From contig NZ_JABBFV010000006.1 of NCBI RefSeq assembly GCF_012927105.1, forward strand, positions 209,606 through 273,605: 64,000 bases of DNA, written 5' to 3'. Below the pieces are notes generated by a model, which was not told the DNA's origin, did no database searches, and saw only the letters and a program-made list of their open reading frames with translations. Both the position numbers and the translations under genes were made by a program. Origin of the DNA: Sphingobium psychrophilum (GTDB lineage: Bacteria; Pseudomonadota; Alphaproteobacteria; Sphingomonadales; Sphingomonadaceae). Shown piece after piece: positions 27,471 through 38,412 of the stretch; within the stretch, counting starts at the first letter, position 1, and each line of letters opens with the position of its first letter.

Positions 27471-28591
27471 GCCATCGCCTTAAGCAGCGCCTGACCCAGC
27501 GCGGCGACGTCGGCGCGGCCGACGTTGAGCGTCAGCGATATGCGCAGCCGGCTGGTGCCGGAAGGCACGGTCGGCGGGCGGATGCCGCGCACGTCGAAGC
27601 CCGCCTGTTGCAACGCGGCCGCCACCGCCATGGTGCGGATATCCTCGCCCAGCACGACCGGCACGATCTGGCTGCGCGGCGAGGGCAGGCCCAGCGGCGC
27701 ACAGATCGCTTCGGCCGCATCCTGCCGCAACGTCTTGAGCCGGTCGCGCAGGTCGCTCGCCTGCTCGATCCGGTCGAGCGCGGCCGATGCCGCCACCGCC
27801 ATCAGCGGGGACGGCGCGGTCGAAAAGATGAAGGCGCGGGCGCGGTTGATGAGATAGTCGATATGGATGCGCGGGCCGCAGATCAGCGCGCCTTCGGTCC
27901 CCATCGCCTTGCCGCAGGTATGCAGGGTGATGACATTGTGCAGCCCGTCCAGCCCGGCCGACAGACCGCGTCCGCCCGGCCCGAAAACGCCGGTGCCATG
28001 CGCTTCGTCCAGCAGCAGCATCGCGCCATGGGTCGCCGCCAGCTTGGCGAGGTCGGCGAGCGGCGCGACGTCGCCATCCATCGAATAGAGCGTTTCGACC
28101 GCGATCCAGATCCGCCCTTTGCCGCCCTCGGTCCGCCAGGCGGCGATCAGGTCGGCGAAGCTCTGCACGTCATTATGCCGCGCGAACACCGTGGCGGCCT
28201 TGCTCATGCGGATGCCGTCATGCGCGCTGGCATGGATCAGTTCGTCCGCCACGATCAGGTCGCCGCGCTGGGGCAGGGTGGAAAACAGCGCCAGATTGCC
28301 GATATAGCCATTGGCGACGAACAAAGCGGCCTGGGTGCGGAAGAAATCGGCTGCCTTAGCCTCCAGTCCTTCATGTTCGGGCGCATTGCCGCGGAGCAGC
28401 CGCGACCCGCCAGAGCCCACCGGCACGCCCCGCCCGATCGCGTCCGCCACGGCCTGCGCAATCATCGGATCGCCGGCCAAGCCGAGATAGTCGTTGGAGG
28501 CGAAATCACGCCCGGAACGGGAGATGAGGCGACGCAACCGCCCGCGCGACTCCAGCGCGGCGAGTTGCTTGGCGAAGGGTTCGGCAGTCAT
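27467..28591 (-). CDS. bioF: 8-amino-7-oxononanoate synthase
   Basis: This 374-residue alpha-oxoamine synthase shows SNDYLGLAG near residue 31, GSGGSRLLRG, LLLDEAHGTGVFGPGGRG and the PLP lysine in THTCGKAMG-like context (LHTCGKAMGTEGA). It condenses pimeloyl thioester with alanine at the first committed biotin step. It overlaps bioD downstream. Confidence 0.93.
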   Translation of the reverse strand: MTAEPFAKQLAALESRGRLRRLISRSGRDFASNDYLGLAGDPMIAQAVADAIGRGVPVGSGGSRLLRGNAPEHEGLEAKAADFFRTQAALFVANGYIGNLALFSTLPQRGDLIVADELIHASAHDGIRMSKAATVFARHNDVQSFADLIAAWRTEGGKGRIWIAVETLYSMDGDVAPLADLAKLAATHGAMLLLDEAHGTGVFGPGGRGLSAGLDGLHNVITLHTCGKAMGTEGALICGPRIHIDYLINRARAFIFSTAPSPLMAVAASAALDRIEQASDLRDRLKTLRQDAAEAICAPLGLPSPRSQIVPVVLGEDIRTMAVAAALQQAGFDVRGIRPPTVPSGTSRLRISLTLNVGRADVAALGQALLKAMA

Positions 28592-28632
28592 GCCGCGCCT
28601 ATAGGCCCGGCCGGGTAAGGCGGCAAGCGCGC

Positions 28633-30252
28633 CTATTCCAGTTGGAGCGCGGCCTGCGCGCCGGGTTGGTGCGATCGGCGCGTTTCAACGCGCGGTGCTT
28701 TGCGATTGGGGCTGACCAGCGGCGGCAGGCGCGGGTGCCGATCGCCAAACAGTTCCGCCAGAGTGAAGATCTGCAACGCGGGAAAGCGGCCGAACTCGGT
28801 CTGGACCAGCCCATGGCTATCAGCCTCCTGCTCCATGCCCCGAGTCGGCATGCCGGCGCAGACGAACAGGCCCAGCTTGTGGCCGTCCCGCTGCATCACC
28901 CGGCCCAGGTCACGGACCATGGCCGGATTGACATGATGGCCCGCCTTTACGGAAATGACGCCGGTTTCGGTCTGTCCGTTCGCGCCGACATAATAGAAAT
29001 AACCATCGACGCCGCGGTCGCCGCCCTTCTTTCCGCCCATCCAGGGCCATCCGCCCAGGCGCAGGGTTATCCAGTGCTGGAACTGATGCGGGTCGTCCTG
29101 CGCCAGCCGCTGGGCGGAGGCGAGGTCGCGCGGGCTGCCGATCGTTTCGAACCGCGCCGCATCGCCATAGCCTTCGCGCAGCCGTTTCTCGATCAGCCCG
29201 ATGGCCAGATGGGTGATATCGATCCCGACCCATCGCCGCCCCAATTTCTGCGCCGCATCGACGGCCGTGCCGCAACCGCAAAAGGGGTCGAGGACGACAT
29301 CGCCGGGGTTGGAGGACGCAGCGATGATGCGTTCCAGCAGTTCGCGCGGTTTTTGCGTCGGGTAGCCGAGGCGCTCCTGCGCCTGCGAATTCAGTGCCAG
29401 GATGTCGGTCCATAATGCCTGTATCGGCAAGCCTTTAGCTTCATCGAGATAGCGTTTGAGCCGGATGCCACCTGTACGGGTGAAGTGCAGGCGATTTTCG
29501 CGATCGAGCCGGACCATGGTTTCCATGGGCATGCGCCAGAGCGAGGTGACGCCGCGATATTCATAGGTGTAGCCGCCACCCGATAGACCCTTGGCCGTTA
29601 TATTATCGTCCATCCATCGTCGCCCGTCGGGATCGGCGTGGCGAAACCGGTCGGCGTAGCTGTCGTCATAGGCCAGATATTGGGGGTTCCATGTCGGGCG
29701 GACGCCGCGCGCGTAAAACAGGACGATGTCGGTGTTACGCCCGTATCGCCCGCTGTCATTATGCGCGGTAGTGCGTTTCCACGTAATCTCGTTGCGGTAA
29801 TTCTCAGCGCCGAACACGGCATCCAGCACCAGCTTCAAATAGTGGCTCGCGGTGGGATCGCAGTGAAGATAGAGGCTGCCGGTCGATTTGAGCACCCGAT
29901 GCAGTTCCTGCAACCGCACCGCCATCATGGCGAGATAGGCCATCATCGCATTCTCGCCGATCGCGGTGCGCATGGCCTGCATCAGGACATGCAGCTTGTG
30001 GTTGCCGCCCTGGGTGATGTCCATCATCGCGCCCGCTGCCGCGGGACCCCAACTCCATGTGTCGTCGAACGCCTCTATGCTGGCGTCGGCCCCGGTGCCT
30101 GCTGGCGACCGGAAGAGGATGTTATAGCTGGCGTTCGAATTGAACGGTGGGTCGAGATAGACAAGATCGATGCTGGCGTCGGCGATATGGCCTCGCAGCA
30201 CGTCCAGATTGTCGCCATAATAGAGCCTGTTGCCATTGCTGTGCGTCGCCAT
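28633..30252 (-). CDS. DNA methyltransferase fused to a restriction-endonuclease-like domain
   Basis: The 539-residue protein has DPPF (about residues 34-37, motif IV) ahead of DPFCGCGT (about 320-328, motif I), the permuted order of beta-class amino-methyltransferases (N6-adenine or N4-cytosine). The C-terminal region after about 390 has [10 protein letters not shown] and [12 protein letters not shown], resembling Mrr-type PD-(D/E)xK nucleases, with Ser where the usual acidic or Gln residue stands. It could be a one-gene restriction-modification enzyme or a methyltransferase with a dead nuclease. No separate endonuclease gene is beside it. The target is unknown. Confidence 0.82.
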   Translation of the reverse strand: MATHSNGNRLYYGDNLDVLRGHIADASIDLVYLDPPFNSNASYNILFRSPAGTGADASIEAFDDTWSWGPAAAGAMMDITQGGNHKLHVLMQAMRTAIGENAMMAYLAMMAVRLQELHRVLKSTGSLYLHCDPTASHYLKLVLDAVFGAENYRNEITWKRTTAHNDSGRYGRNTDIVLFYARGVRPTWNPQYLAYDDSYADRFRHADPDGRRWMDDNITAKGLSGGGYTYEYRGVTSLWRMPMETMVRLDRENRLHFTRTGGIRLKRYLDEAKGLPIQALWTDILALNSQAQERLGYPTQKPRELLERIIAASSNPGDVVLDPFCGCGTAVDAAQKLGRRWVGIDITHLAIGLIEKRLREGYGDAARFETIGSPRDLASAQRLAQDDPHQFQHWITLRLGGWPWMGGKKGGDRGVDGYFYYVGANGQTETGVISVKAGHHVNPAMVRDLGRVMQRDGHKLGLFVCAGMPTRGMEQEADSHGLVQTEFGRFPALQIFTLAELFGDRHPRLPPLVSPNRKAPRVETRRSHQPGAQAALQLE

Positions 30253-30376
30253 GTCGGATGCCCTCCCTGCCCAGGCAGAGCATCAGAAGACAGGCGACGA
30301 GGCTAATTCAACTCCATCCAGACTGAAGCGCACCGGCGTAAATTCGGTCCCTTGTCGAGCAATTCCATCCCCCGCG

Positions 30377-31057
30377 TCAGAAGCTGAAGCCCAAGGAGAG
30401 CGAGGCGACATTGTCGTTGCTGTCGTCGGCGTCGGGGCGGAAACCATGCTGGTGCAGATAGCCGATTTCGGCATTCACATTCTTCGCCACCGGCGTCGTG
30501 ATGGCGATCATGTTGCGCATCCGCTCCTCACCCTGGACCCGCTGGAAATTGGTCTTGTTGAGGTCGAAGAAGCTTTCATGGCTGAGCACCAGCGCGGTCT
30601 TGCCGCCTTCGCGGAAGGGCATGACCAGCTTCACATAGGGGCGCAACCGCCAGGCGGTGCCGTCTACGCCGTCGCGCCAGCGCTCCTCCATCCGCAACCG
30701 CGCACTGATCGACACTGGGCCGACTTTGGCGATATTGTCGAACGTCAGTTGCTGGCGGCCCCGATGCTCCATCACGGTGAAGTCGCCACCGGCATATTGC
30801 GGGTCATGGGTGTAGCCCGCCCATATCGTCACCGCCTTGGACAATTTATAGCCGACCAACGTGTTGGATTCGATTTCATACAGGCCCTTGCGATCATCGC
30901 TGAAGCGGGCGACCACTTCCTGCGACAGCCGCCAATGCTCGCTCAGCTTCACCGTGGCGCTGGCGGTGGTCCACAGTTGCTCGTCCTCGCTCGCATGGGC
31001 GGCGGCAGGCCATGCCAGCGCGGCCAGCAAGGGCAAAAATATGGGGGTCGGGCGCAT
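30377..31057 (-). CDS. DUF2490 outer-membrane protein
   Basis: The 226-residue protein has a signal peptide (about 1-22, cleavage after AHA) and alternating beta-strand patterns characteristic of DUF2490, ending SLGFSF with a terminal phenylalanine as in outer-membrane beta-barrels. Function is unknown. It stands alone between the methyltransferase and the diguanylate cyclase. Confidence 0.72.
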   Translation of the reverse strand: MRPTPIFLPLLAALAWPAAAHASEDEQLWTTASATVKLSEHWRLSQEVVARFSDDRKGLYEIESNTLVGYKLSKAVTIWAGYTHDPQYAGGDFTVMEHRGRQQLTFDNIAKVGPVSISARLRMEERWRDGVDGTAWRLRPYVKLVMPFREGGKTALVLSHESFFDLNKTNFQRVQGEERMRNMIAITTPVAKNVNAEIGYLHQHGFRPDADDSNDNVASLSLGFSF

Positions 31058-31185
31058 CGGGCATCATCTCCACCGCCGGCCTTGGCGGTGTCGCGCCACT
31101 ATGACGGTTGCGTGACTCCGTTGTTACGATTGCATTTCAATTTGATGACAAAACATGTCTGTGATGGTTCTTACGCCGCTTCAGA

Positions 31186-32184
31186 TCAAGCCGCGCGGAT
31201 CGCCTCGATCGGGGCGAGTACCGCCCGGTTGCGGCCGTTGCGCTTGGCGGCATAGAGCGCCGCGTCAGCGGTGGCGAGCCAGTCGTGGCTGGTCATGCGG
31301 CCCGGACCGATCGCCGCCACGCCAAAGCTGGCGGTGACGCGCAGCGGCGGATCATGCGGGATGCACAGATCCTCGATCGCCGCGCAGAAACGGCGCGCCG
31401 CGGCCAGCGCGTCAGCCTCGCTGGTTTCGGGCAGCAGCAGCCCGAACTCCTCGCCGCCGATCCGGCCAAGCGAATCGCTGGGCCGCGACAGGCTGGCGCA
31501 GCGTGCGGCCACCGCCTCGATCACCCGGTCGCCGACCGGATGGCCATAACTGTCGTTGATCCGCTTGAAACGGTCGATGTCGAGCAGGATCAGCGCGGCC
31601 GGCCGTTGGTGCCGGACGAACAGCGCGATCCGCTTGTCGATTTCGGCGACGAAGGCGCGCCGGGTGAGCGCGCCGCTCAGATGATCGCGCTCGGCGAGCA
31701 GCCGCAACTCCATCTGTTCGACCACGATCGGGGCCAGGCCCTTCAATATCTCCATCTGTTCGGGCGGAAAGTCGCGAGCGCGGGTGTCGATGGCGCAGAG
31801 CGACCCGATATTATAGCCGTCGGGCGTGCGCAGCGGCACGCCGGCATAGCTGCGGATGCCCGGATCGCCCGTCACCAGTGGATTGTCGCGAAACCGGGGA
31901 TCTTCGCGCGCATCGGTAATGACCAGCGGTTCGTCCTGACGGATGGTATGATCGCAAAAGGCGATGCTGCGCGGTGTTGCGGACACATCCAGCCCGGCGA
32001 TCGACTTGAACCATTGCCGGTCCTTGTCGATCAGCGACACGGCGGAGATCGGCACGCCGAACAAAGCGCGCACCAGGTTGGTCACCTTGTCGAACGCGCC
32101 TTCGACCGGGGTGTCCAGAATTTCGTAGCGTTGTAGGGCGGCGATACGCCCTGGTTCGTCATTGCTTATGGCGTGCATGATCAT
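31186..32184 (-). CDS. GAF-GGDEF diguanylate cyclase
   Basis: The protein has an N-terminal GAF domain (about residues 22-155, RYEILDTPVEGAFD to DFPPEQM) and a C-terminal GGDEF domain with the active-site variant GGEEF (RIGGEEFGLLL) and DIDRFKRINDSYGH. It should make cyclic di-GMP from two GTP under control of a bound small molecule. The start is uncertain: ATGs at 32184 and 32178 are close, and the frame is open further to 32301. Confidence 0.85.
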   Translation of the reverse strand: MIMHAISNDEPGRIAALQRYEILDTPVEGAFDKVTNLVRALFGVPISAVSLIDKDRQWFKSIAGLDVSATPRSIAFCDHTIRQDEPLVITDAREDPRFRDNPLVTGDPGIRSYAGVPLRTPDGYNIGSLCAIDTRARDFPPEQMEILKGLAPIVVEQMELRLLAERDHLSGALTRRAFVAEIDKRIALFVRHQRPAALILLDIDRFKRINDSYGHPVGDRVIEAVAARCASLSRPSDSLGRIGGEEFGLLLPETSEADALAAARRFCAAIEDLCIPHDPPLRVTASFGVAAIGPGRMTSHDWLATADAALYAAKRNGRNRAVLAPIEAIRAA

Positions 32185-32399
32185 GGCGTCCGCTGCTCTT
32201 GCTGGGTCGCGCCCATTGCGACGCGACAGGAAATCCGGCGCGGCGCAGCCTGCCCCCGTCAGGCCGACCGCTGATTCAAACTGCGCTCCTGCCCTGAACA
32301 AAGGGTTAAAATCAGCTAAGCATGGCGTATCGCGCGACCAGCCGGGGCGCTGGCAAGGGGAGGAGAGGCGCGCGGCCTCCCCTCCCCCTTCATCGCCTG

Positions 32400-34523
32400 T
32401 CAGGCCCCATGCGCCAGCGCCGCCAGCAACAGCAGCGCGACTATATTGGTGATCTTGATCATCGGGTTCACCGCCGGGCCGGCCGTGTCCTTGTACGGAT
32501 CGCCCACCGTGTCGCCCGTCACCGCGGCCTTATGGGCTTCGCTGCCCTTGCCGCCATGATGGCCGTCCTCGATATATTTCTTGGCATTGTCCCATGCGCC
32601 GCCGCCGCTGGTCATCGACAAAGCGACGAACAGGCCGGATACGATGACGCCCAGCAGCAAGGCGCCAAGAGCGGCGAAACCGTTATCGCTGCCCGCTACC
32701 GCTGTGATCGCAAAATAAACGACGATCGGTGCCAGCACCGGCAACAGCGACGGCACGATCATCTCCTTGATCGCCGCCTTGGTCACCAGATCGACCGTGC
32801 GCGCATAGTCCGGCTTGCTGGTGCCGTCCATGATGCCCTTATTCTCGGCAAACTGCGCGCGGACATCCTTGACCACGTCGCCCGCCGCGCGGCCCACGGC
32901 GGTCATCCCCATTGCGCCGAACAGATAGGGCAGCAGCGCGCCGAGCAGCAGGCCGACGATGACATAGGGGTTTTTCAAGGAGAAATCGACCGGCTCGGTC
33001 AGGCCCAGCGCCGCGCCATAATAGTCGAGATCCTCGGTGAAGGTGCCGAACAGGACAAGGGCGGCCAGGCCGGCGCTGCCGATCGCATAGCCCTTCGTCA
33101 CCGCCTTGGTCGTGTTGCCCACCGCGTCGAGCGCGTCGGTCTTCACCCGCACGCTATCGTCCAGATGCGCCATTTCGGCGATCCCGCCGGCATTGTCGGT
33201 CACAGGGCCATAGGCGTCGAGCGCCACCACCATGCCGGCCAGCGCCAGCATCGCGGTCGCAGCAAAGGCGATGCCCATCAGGCCCGCCAACTGATAGGCG
33301 ACGATGATGCCGACGACGATCACCAAGGTCGGCAATGCGGTGGATTCCAGGCTGATGGCCAGCCCTTGTATGACATTGGTGCCATGGCCGGTTTCAGATG
33401 CCTTGGCGATCGACCGGACCGGGCGATAATTGGTGCTGGTATAATATTCGGTGATGACCACCAGCAGGCCGGTGACGGCCAGGCCGACCAGCATCGACCA
33501 GAATAGCTTCATCCCCGTATAGCCCCCATAGCCGTCCAGGTCCGCGCCGAAGACGGCGTTGAGGTCGCCCAGCGTATATTGGGTGACGACATAGATGGCC
33601 GGGATCGACAGCAGGGCGGTGGTCCAGAACCCCTTGTAGAGCGCGCCCATGATCGACTGGCTGGTCCCCAGGCGGACCATGTACGTGCCGATGATCGACG
33701 TGATGATGCATACGCCGCCAACGATCAGCGGCAGCGCCATCAGCTTCATCAGGAAGGCATTGTCGACCCCGGTCACCAGCAACGCGGTCAGCACCATGGT
33801 AGCGCCGACGGTGACCACATAGGTTTCGAACAGGTCGGCGGCCATGCCGGCGCAGTCGCCCACATTATCGCCCACATTGTCGGCGATGACGGCGGGATTG
33901 CGGGGGTCATCTTCCGGAATACCGGCTTCGACCTTGCCCACCAGGTCGGCACCGACGTCGGCCGCCTTGGTGAAGATGCCGCCGCCCAGCCGCGCGAAGA
34001 TGGAGATGAGCGATGCGCCGAAGGCCAGCGCGACGAGGCTGTCGATCACCAGCCGGTCGTCGGGCGCATGGCCGGCGGGACCGGTCAGATACCAGAAGAA
34101 GACGCTGATCGCGAGCAGGGCAAGGCCCGCCACCAGCATCCCGGTTATCGCACCGGCCCGGAAGGCGACGGTCAAACCGCTTTGCAGCGTGCCACGACAG
34201 GCTTCGGCGGTGCGGACATTGGCGCGGACCGATATGTTCATGCCGATGAATCCTGCCGCCCCCGACAGGATCGCACCGATCAGAAATCCGACCGCGGAGG
34301 TGACGCCCAGAAAATAGAGGACCAGCACGGCCACGACCAGGCCGACGATGGCGATGGTGGTGTATTGGCGGCCCAGATAGGCCTTCGCCCCCTCCTGAAT
34401 AGCGCTGGCGATCGCCTGCATGGCGTCATTGCCGGCTGGCTGACTCAGCACCTGGCGGCTGGTGAACAGGCCGTAGATGATGGCTAATAAGCCGCATCCT
34501 ATGGCGATATAGACAATTTGCAT
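32400..34523 (-). CDS. hppA: K+-independent membrane-bound proton-pumping pyrophosphatase
   Basis: The 707-residue polytopic protein has the H+-PPase catalytic segments: [43 protein letters not shown] and the C-terminal [23 protein letters not shown] has Lys at the position that separates K+-independent from K+-dependent enzymes. It couples pyrophosphate hydrolysis to proton export. The ATG at 34523 (MQIVYIAIG) starts the first helix. Confidence 0.93.
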   Translation of the reverse strand: MQIVYIAIGCGLLAIIYGLFTSRQVLSQPAGNDAMQAIASAIQEGAKAYLGRQYTTIAIVGLVVAVLVLYFLGVTSAVGFLIGAILSGAAGFIGMNISVRANVRTAEACRGTLQSGLTVAFRAGAITGMLVAGLALLAISVFFWYLTGPAGHAPDDRLVIDSLVALAFGASLISIFARLGGGIFTKAADVGADLVGKVEAGIPEDDPRNPAVIADNVGDNVGDCAGMAADLFETYVVTVGATMVLTALLVTGVDNAFLMKLMALPLIVGGVCIITSIIGTYMVRLGTSQSIMGALYKGFWTTALLSIPAIYVVTQYTLGDLNAVFGADLDGYGGYTGMKLFWSMLVGLAVTGLLVVITEYYTSTNYRPVRSIAKASETGHGTNVIQGLAISLESTALPTLVIVVGIIVAYQLAGLMGIAFAATAMLALAGMVVALDAYGPVTDNAGGIAEMAHLDDSVRVKTDALDAVGNTTKAVTKGYAIGSAGLAALVLFGTFTEDLDYYGAALGLTEPVDFSLKNPYVIVGLLLGALLPYLFGAMGMTAVGRAAGDVVKDVRAQFAENKGIMDGTSKPDYARTVDLVTKAAIKEMIVPSLLPVLAPIVVYFAITAVAGSDNGFAALGALLLGVIVSGLFVALSMTSGGGAWDNAKKYIEDGHHGGKGSEAHKAAVTGDTVGDPYKDTAGPAVNPMIKITNIVALLLLAALAHGA

Positions 34524-34857
34524 GGACGTTCCTCTCCCCCTGTTATGACTATCATCGACCGCTCCGCAGGGAATGACGGGCAGGCGAAAGGCGCAAAAGC
34601 GGGCGGCCGGACGAGGACGGTCCGGCATCGGGCACCGCGTCAATCAGCAACATGGTAGCGCGCATAAGCGGTCCAACCGGGCTGAGAATAGGGTGGAAAG
34701 AAGCTACAGCCCAGACGGCGCGCGTCAAGATGGGTTGGGGATAAGGAGAGGGCATGGTCGGCGCACCTGCTCGCGTTGGGTATCGGCTTTCGTGGCCCCT
34801 TGTACGCCAGACGGCAAGGCGTTGTGGACCGGGCGCATTTGTCCTAGTCTGCGGCCC
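34524..34857. other. Divergent promoter region between hppA and the LacI gene
   Basis: These 334 bases separate the two divergent starts. A run of C/T at 34525-34545 precedes hppA on the minus strand. I see no clear palindromic operator of the LacI type, though LacI regulators often act on neighbouring genes. Confidence 0.4.
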
Positions 34858-35871
34858 ATGGACGATCAGGAAACCGGCCAGCTCAAGAGCATCGCCGATC
34901 TGGCGCGCCTGGCCGGCGTGTCGGTGTCCACCGTGTCACGGGCGCTGACCGGCAAGGGCGCGCTCAGCGAGCGCACGCGTGATCGCATCCGGGCGCTGGC
35001 CGACCGGCACGGCTTCAGGCTCAATGTCGCCGCCCAGAATCTGCGCCTTGGTCGCACCGGGGCGATCGCGGTGCTGATGCCGCTGGGTCATGCCCGCGGC
35101 CAGCAATTGTCCGATCCCTTCTTCGTGGCGATGCTGGGCTTCCTGGCCGATGCGTTGACGACACGCGGCTATGACCTGCTGCTGTCGCGTGTATTGCCCG
35201 ACCGGGACGACTGGCTCGACACCTTCATTCGCACTGGCCGCACCGACGGGGTCATCATCATCGGCCAGTCGGACCAGGGTGCCGTGCTGGACCGCGTCGC
35301 CGCCCATTACCGGCCGATGGTGGTCTGGGGCGAACAGGCGGCGGACGGCGGTCCCGCCACGGTGGGCGCTGACAATGAAGCGGGCGGGCGGCTGGCGGCG
35401 CAGCATCTGGTGGAGCGCGGCCGACGCCGACTGGCCTTCTTCGGCGATGTCGGCGTGCCCGAATTTGCTGCCCGCCATGCCGGTTTCCTCGCTGGCCTGC
35501 CGGCAGCGTTGCGCGGCGACGTTGCCCTGGTCCGCAGCCCGCTCACGCCGGAGGCGAGCCATGCCACGGCGCTCGACTGGTTTGCCGCCGGCCATCGCCC
35601 CGACGGCATTTTCGCTGCGTCCGACGTGGTGGCGATGAGCCTGCTGTCGGCCGCGGCGGACCATGGCCTGCGCGTGCCGCAAGACCTGTCGATCATCGGC
35701 TTCGACGACATCCCGCTCGCCCGCCTGGCCCGTCCGCCGCTCACCACCGTCCGGCAGGATATAGAGGCGGGCGCGCATCATCTGGTCGACCTGCTGTTCC
35801 GCCGCATCGGCGGGGAAGATGCCGGATCGGTGCAGATCACTCCCGAACTGGTCGTCCGCGAAACCAGTTAG
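34858..35871 (+). CDS. LacI family transcriptional regulator
   Basis: This 337-residue protein has the LacI HTH at residues 10-35 (VSVSTVSRAL with IADLARLAG before it) and the hinge NVAAQNLRLGR. A periplasmic-binding-protein-like effector domain begins at IAVLMP and ends with VRETS. It ends in the FDDIPLARLARPPLTTVRQD block usual for the family. The ATG at 34858 starts the HTH. The effector and the regulated genes are unknown. It is convergent with the phosphatase gene, overlapping by a few bases. Confidence 0.87.
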   Translation: MDDQETGQLKSIADLARLAGVSVSTVSRALTGKGALSERTRDRIRALADRHGFRLNVAAQNLRLGRTGAIAVLMPLGHARGQQLSDPFFVAMLGFLADALTTRGYDLLLSRVLPDRDDWLDTFIRTGRTDGVIIIGQSDQGAVLDRVAAHYRPMVVWGEQAADGGPATVGADNEAGGRLAAQHLVERGRRRLAFFGDVGVPEFAARHAGFLAGLPAALRGDVALVRSPLTPEASHATALDWFAAGHRPDGIFAASDVVAMSLLSAAADHGLRVPQDLSIIGFDDIPLARLARPPLTTVRQDIEAGAHHLVDLLFRRIGGEDAGSVQITPELVVRETS

Positions 35872-36326
35872 AGCCCGGCGACGATCGCCCTGGCGGCGCG
35901 GGTGACATCGTCCCAGGTCAGGTCGAACCCGGCATCGTCGCCATAATAGGGATCGACCACGCCCGTCCCCGCGCGCCCCGGCACCAGGTCCATCAGCAGG
36001 CGCAGATCCGCTGTCCCGTCCGATGGGCGGATGCGGCGCAGATTCTTCAGATTGTCGGCGTCGAGCGCGAAAATATGGGAGAAGCGGTGGAAATCCGCCG
36101 CGCCGACCTGTCGCCCCCGATAGCCGCTGATGTCGATGCCGTGGCGCAGCGCCACCGCCTGCGCCCGCTGGTCGGGCGGGTGGCCGACATGCCAGTCGCC
36201 GGTCCCGGCCGAATCGACGGTCATGTCCAGCCCAGCGCTTTGCGCCTCCGCCCGCAGCGCGGCTTCGGCCAACGGCGAGCGGCAGATATTGCCCAGGCAC
36301 ACGAAGAGGACCGACGGCACCGTCAT
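35868..36326 (-). CDS. Low-molecular-weight protein tyrosine phosphatase
   Basis: The 152-residue protein begins with the P-loop VCLGNICRSP (C-x5-R; catalytic Cys and Arg) and has the general-acid Asp in DPYYGDD. It dephosphorylates phosphotyrosine, possibly on envelope or exopolysaccharide proteins. It overlaps the upstream ATPase gene (ATGA at 36323-36326), so it is co-translated with it. Confidence 0.9.
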   Translation of the reverse strand: MTVPSVLFVCLGNICRSPLAEAALRAEAQSAGLDMTVDSAGTGDWHVGHPPDQRAQAVALRHGIDISGYRGRQVGAADFHRFSHIFALDADNLKNLRRIRPSDGTADLRLLMDLVPGRAGTGVVDPYYGDDAGFDLTWDDVTRAARAIVAGL

Positions 36327-37774
36327 CCGTCCGCCGCCGCGGTGGAGAGGCCAAGGCCCGGCACGCCGATCGAGCGTTTGCCCGAAAAATCGGTGCGGGC
36401 GACGACGACGCCCAGCTTTTCCATATAGTCGATCAGCCGCCGCACCCGCCCCGGCGAACTGGTGCCATAGGCGCGCGCCAGCGCGGCGTCGTCGGGGCAG
36501 GGCAGGCCCGCCATTGCCGCGCGCGCGATCAGCAGGAAGGGGGCAAGCATATCCTCGGGCAAAGGCTCCGCCGCCTTCATCGCGTCGGCCCAGCGGGGAT
36601 CATGCGCATCGGCCATCCCCGCCTGCGCCATGGCGAAGCGCTTGCGGAAGGCGGGCAGGTCCAGCGGTGGCGTGCGCAGGCCCTTCATCCGGCAGCGAAC
36701 GCCGAAATCCTGATACAGCGTCGACACGCTGGGGGCGGCATCGCCCAGATCGGCGACGATTTCCTCCAGCACGGCGACGACCACCGGCTCGTTCTGGCCG
36801 AAATCCAGTTCCGGCGCGGCGGGCCGGGCCGACGGCGTATCGGCCAGCGCGCGGATGATTTCCTCGGCCGGTCGGGGCGGGGGATCGGCGCGGGGGGCGG
36901 GGGTGGGCAGCGTGTCGTCCGCGTGGTTGGCGAACAATAATTCCTGCAAATCCTCGCCACTCGTGGTGGGCGGGGCGATCAGCTTGTGCGCGCCGCCGCG
37001 GGTGCCGGTCTTGACCGCGCCGATCTTCACATTGATGGGCCGCCGCGCGATCGCCGGGCCAAGGCCCAGAAAACGCCCGCGCTCCAGGTCGCGAATCTGC
37101 TCGGCCTGCCGCCGCTCCATGCCCAGAAGGTCGGCGGCGCGGGCCATGTCGATGTCCAGAAAGGTGCGGCCCATCAGGAAATTGGAGGCTTCGGCCGCGA
37201 CATTCTTGGCGAGCTTGGCCAACCGCTGGGTCGCGATCACCCCGGCCAGCCCGCGCTTGCGCCCCCGGCACATGAGGTTGGTCATGGCCGCCAGCGACAG
37301 GCGGCGCGCCTCGTCCGACACGTCGCCGGCCGAAACGGGCGCGAACATCTGCGCTTCGTCCACCACCACCAAAGCGGGATACCAATGGTCGCGCGGCGCA
37401 TCGAACAGGGTGGACAGGAAGGTCGCGGCGCATTTCATCTGCGCCTCCAGTTCCAGCGATTCCAGGCTGAGTACCACCGAGGCGCGATGTTCGCGGATGC
37501 GCATCGCCATCTTGACGATCTCGCGCTCATTATAGTCGCCCGCGTCGATCACGATATGGCCATAGGCGTCGGCCAGGGTGACGAAATCGCCCTCCGGGTC
37601 GATCACCACCTGTTGCACCATCGGCGCGGATTCTTCGAGCAGGCGGCGCAGCAGATGCGACTTGCCAGACCCCGAATTGCCCTGAACGAGCAGCCGGGTG
37701 GCGAGCAATTCCTCGACATCGACCAGCACGGCGTTGCCGTGGCTGTCGGTCCCTATGCTGATGCTGGCGGTCAC
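36323..37774 (-). CDS. HerA/VirD4-like ATP-binding protein (DUF87)
   Basis: The 483-residue protein has Walker A GNSGSGKSHL (about residues 33-42), Walker B LVVVDEAQMF (about 180) and a DUF87-type core, with a C-terminal region including LDFGQNEPVVVAVLEEIVADLG and a TSSPGRVRRLIDYMEKLGVV HTH-like end. HerA-like ATPases act on DNA. The start is a GTG at 37774 (reading MTASISIGTD). It precedes the phosphatase in the same operon. Confidence 0.72.
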   Translation of the reverse strand: MTASISIGTDSHGNAVLVDVEELLATRLLVQGNSGSGKSHLLRRLLEESAPMVQQVVIDPEGDFVTLADAYGHIVIDAGDYNEREIVKMAMRIREHRASVVLSLESLELEAQMKCAATFLSTLFDAPRDHWYPALVVVDEAQMFAPVSAGDVSDEARRLSLAAMTNLMCRGRKRGLAGVIATQRLAKLAKNVAAEASNFLMGRTFLDIDMARAADLLGMERRQAEQIRDLERGRFLGLGPAIARRPINVKIGAVKTGTRGGAHKLIAPPTTSGEDLQELLFANHADDTLPTPAPRADPPPRPAEEIIRALADTPSARPAAPELDFGQNEPVVVAVLEEIVADLGDAAPSVSTLYQDFGVRCRMKGLRTPPLDLPAFRKRFAMAQAGMADAHDPRWADAMKAAEPLPEDMLAPFLLIARAAMAGLPCPDDAALARAYGTSSPGRVRRLIDYMEKLGVVVARTDFSGKRSIGVPGLGLSTAAADG

Positions 37775-38039
37775 GATGCGTCTTTGGCGCAGGGGGTGGG
37801 GGAGTGCAAGGGTGGTTGCGGGGGCGGCGTGCGGATGGGGCGTTTGCCGAAGTATACAGCGTCGTTGGGTGAATCGGGCCAATAGTATGGGTGAAGCCCC
37901 GGCAAAGCTGTCGCAAAGCCCCGCCGAGGTAAGGGTCGGGTCACGACAGGGTCACGCCGACGCGCCTTCATGGCCACGACCGGGCCATCGCGACGCTGCG
38001 GGTGCGACAGGGTGGGGACAGGGGCGCGTCCCCGGCAGT
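37775..38039. other. Intergenic region with second copy of the leader-like repeat
   Basis: These 265 bases between two minus-strand genes hold the second copy (37,905-37,966) of the sequence seen at 8690-8745. Read on the minus strand it can encode a short Arg/Pro-rich peptide, but no start or ribosome-binding site supports a gene. Confidence 0.4.
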
Positions 38040-38399
38040 TCACTGGCGCGCCTGTTGCGTAGGGGGCAGACGGTCGGGCGCGAAGGGATCGGCCATGCGT
38101 TCGGTATGTTGGATCAGCGCCCAGTCCCAGCTGCGATCGAACATCGTGCCGGCCAGGCGACGGCGCAGGCGATGCGCGCTGGTGGGCGACATGCCGACGC
38201 TGCGTGCGGCAGCGGCAACCGTGCCGGTGTCGAGCAGGGCGATCAGGAAGAGACGCTGTTTGGCGGGTGTCCAGTGGGCGCGATCGGCGGCGGGCGGCAA
38301 GGGCGCGGCGGTTTGCGGGGCGGGGTGCTGGTCCATCGACGAGGATAGATCAGACGATGTCGCAATAGGAAAGGGGATTTGTGTGGGGGGGTGCGCCAT
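38040..38399 (-). CDS. Small HTH DNA-binding protein
   Basis: The 119-residue protein has a Pro/Ala-rich N-terminus and a helix-turn-helix core (WTPAKQRLFLIALLDTG, then TVAAAARSVGMSPTSAHRLRRRL), a type common in sphingomonads. It probably binds DNA, target unknown. I start at the ATG at 38399; a GTG at 38429 overlapping the upstream stop is the alternative. Confidence 0.62.
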   Translation of the reverse strand: MAHPPTQIPFPIATSSDLSSSMDQHPAPQTAAPLPPAADRAHWTPAKQRLFLIALLDTGTVAAAARSVGMSPTSAHRLRRRLAGTMFDRSWDWALIQHTERMADPFAPDRLPPTQQARQ

Positions 38400-38412
38400 C
38401 TGCTCATCTTTG

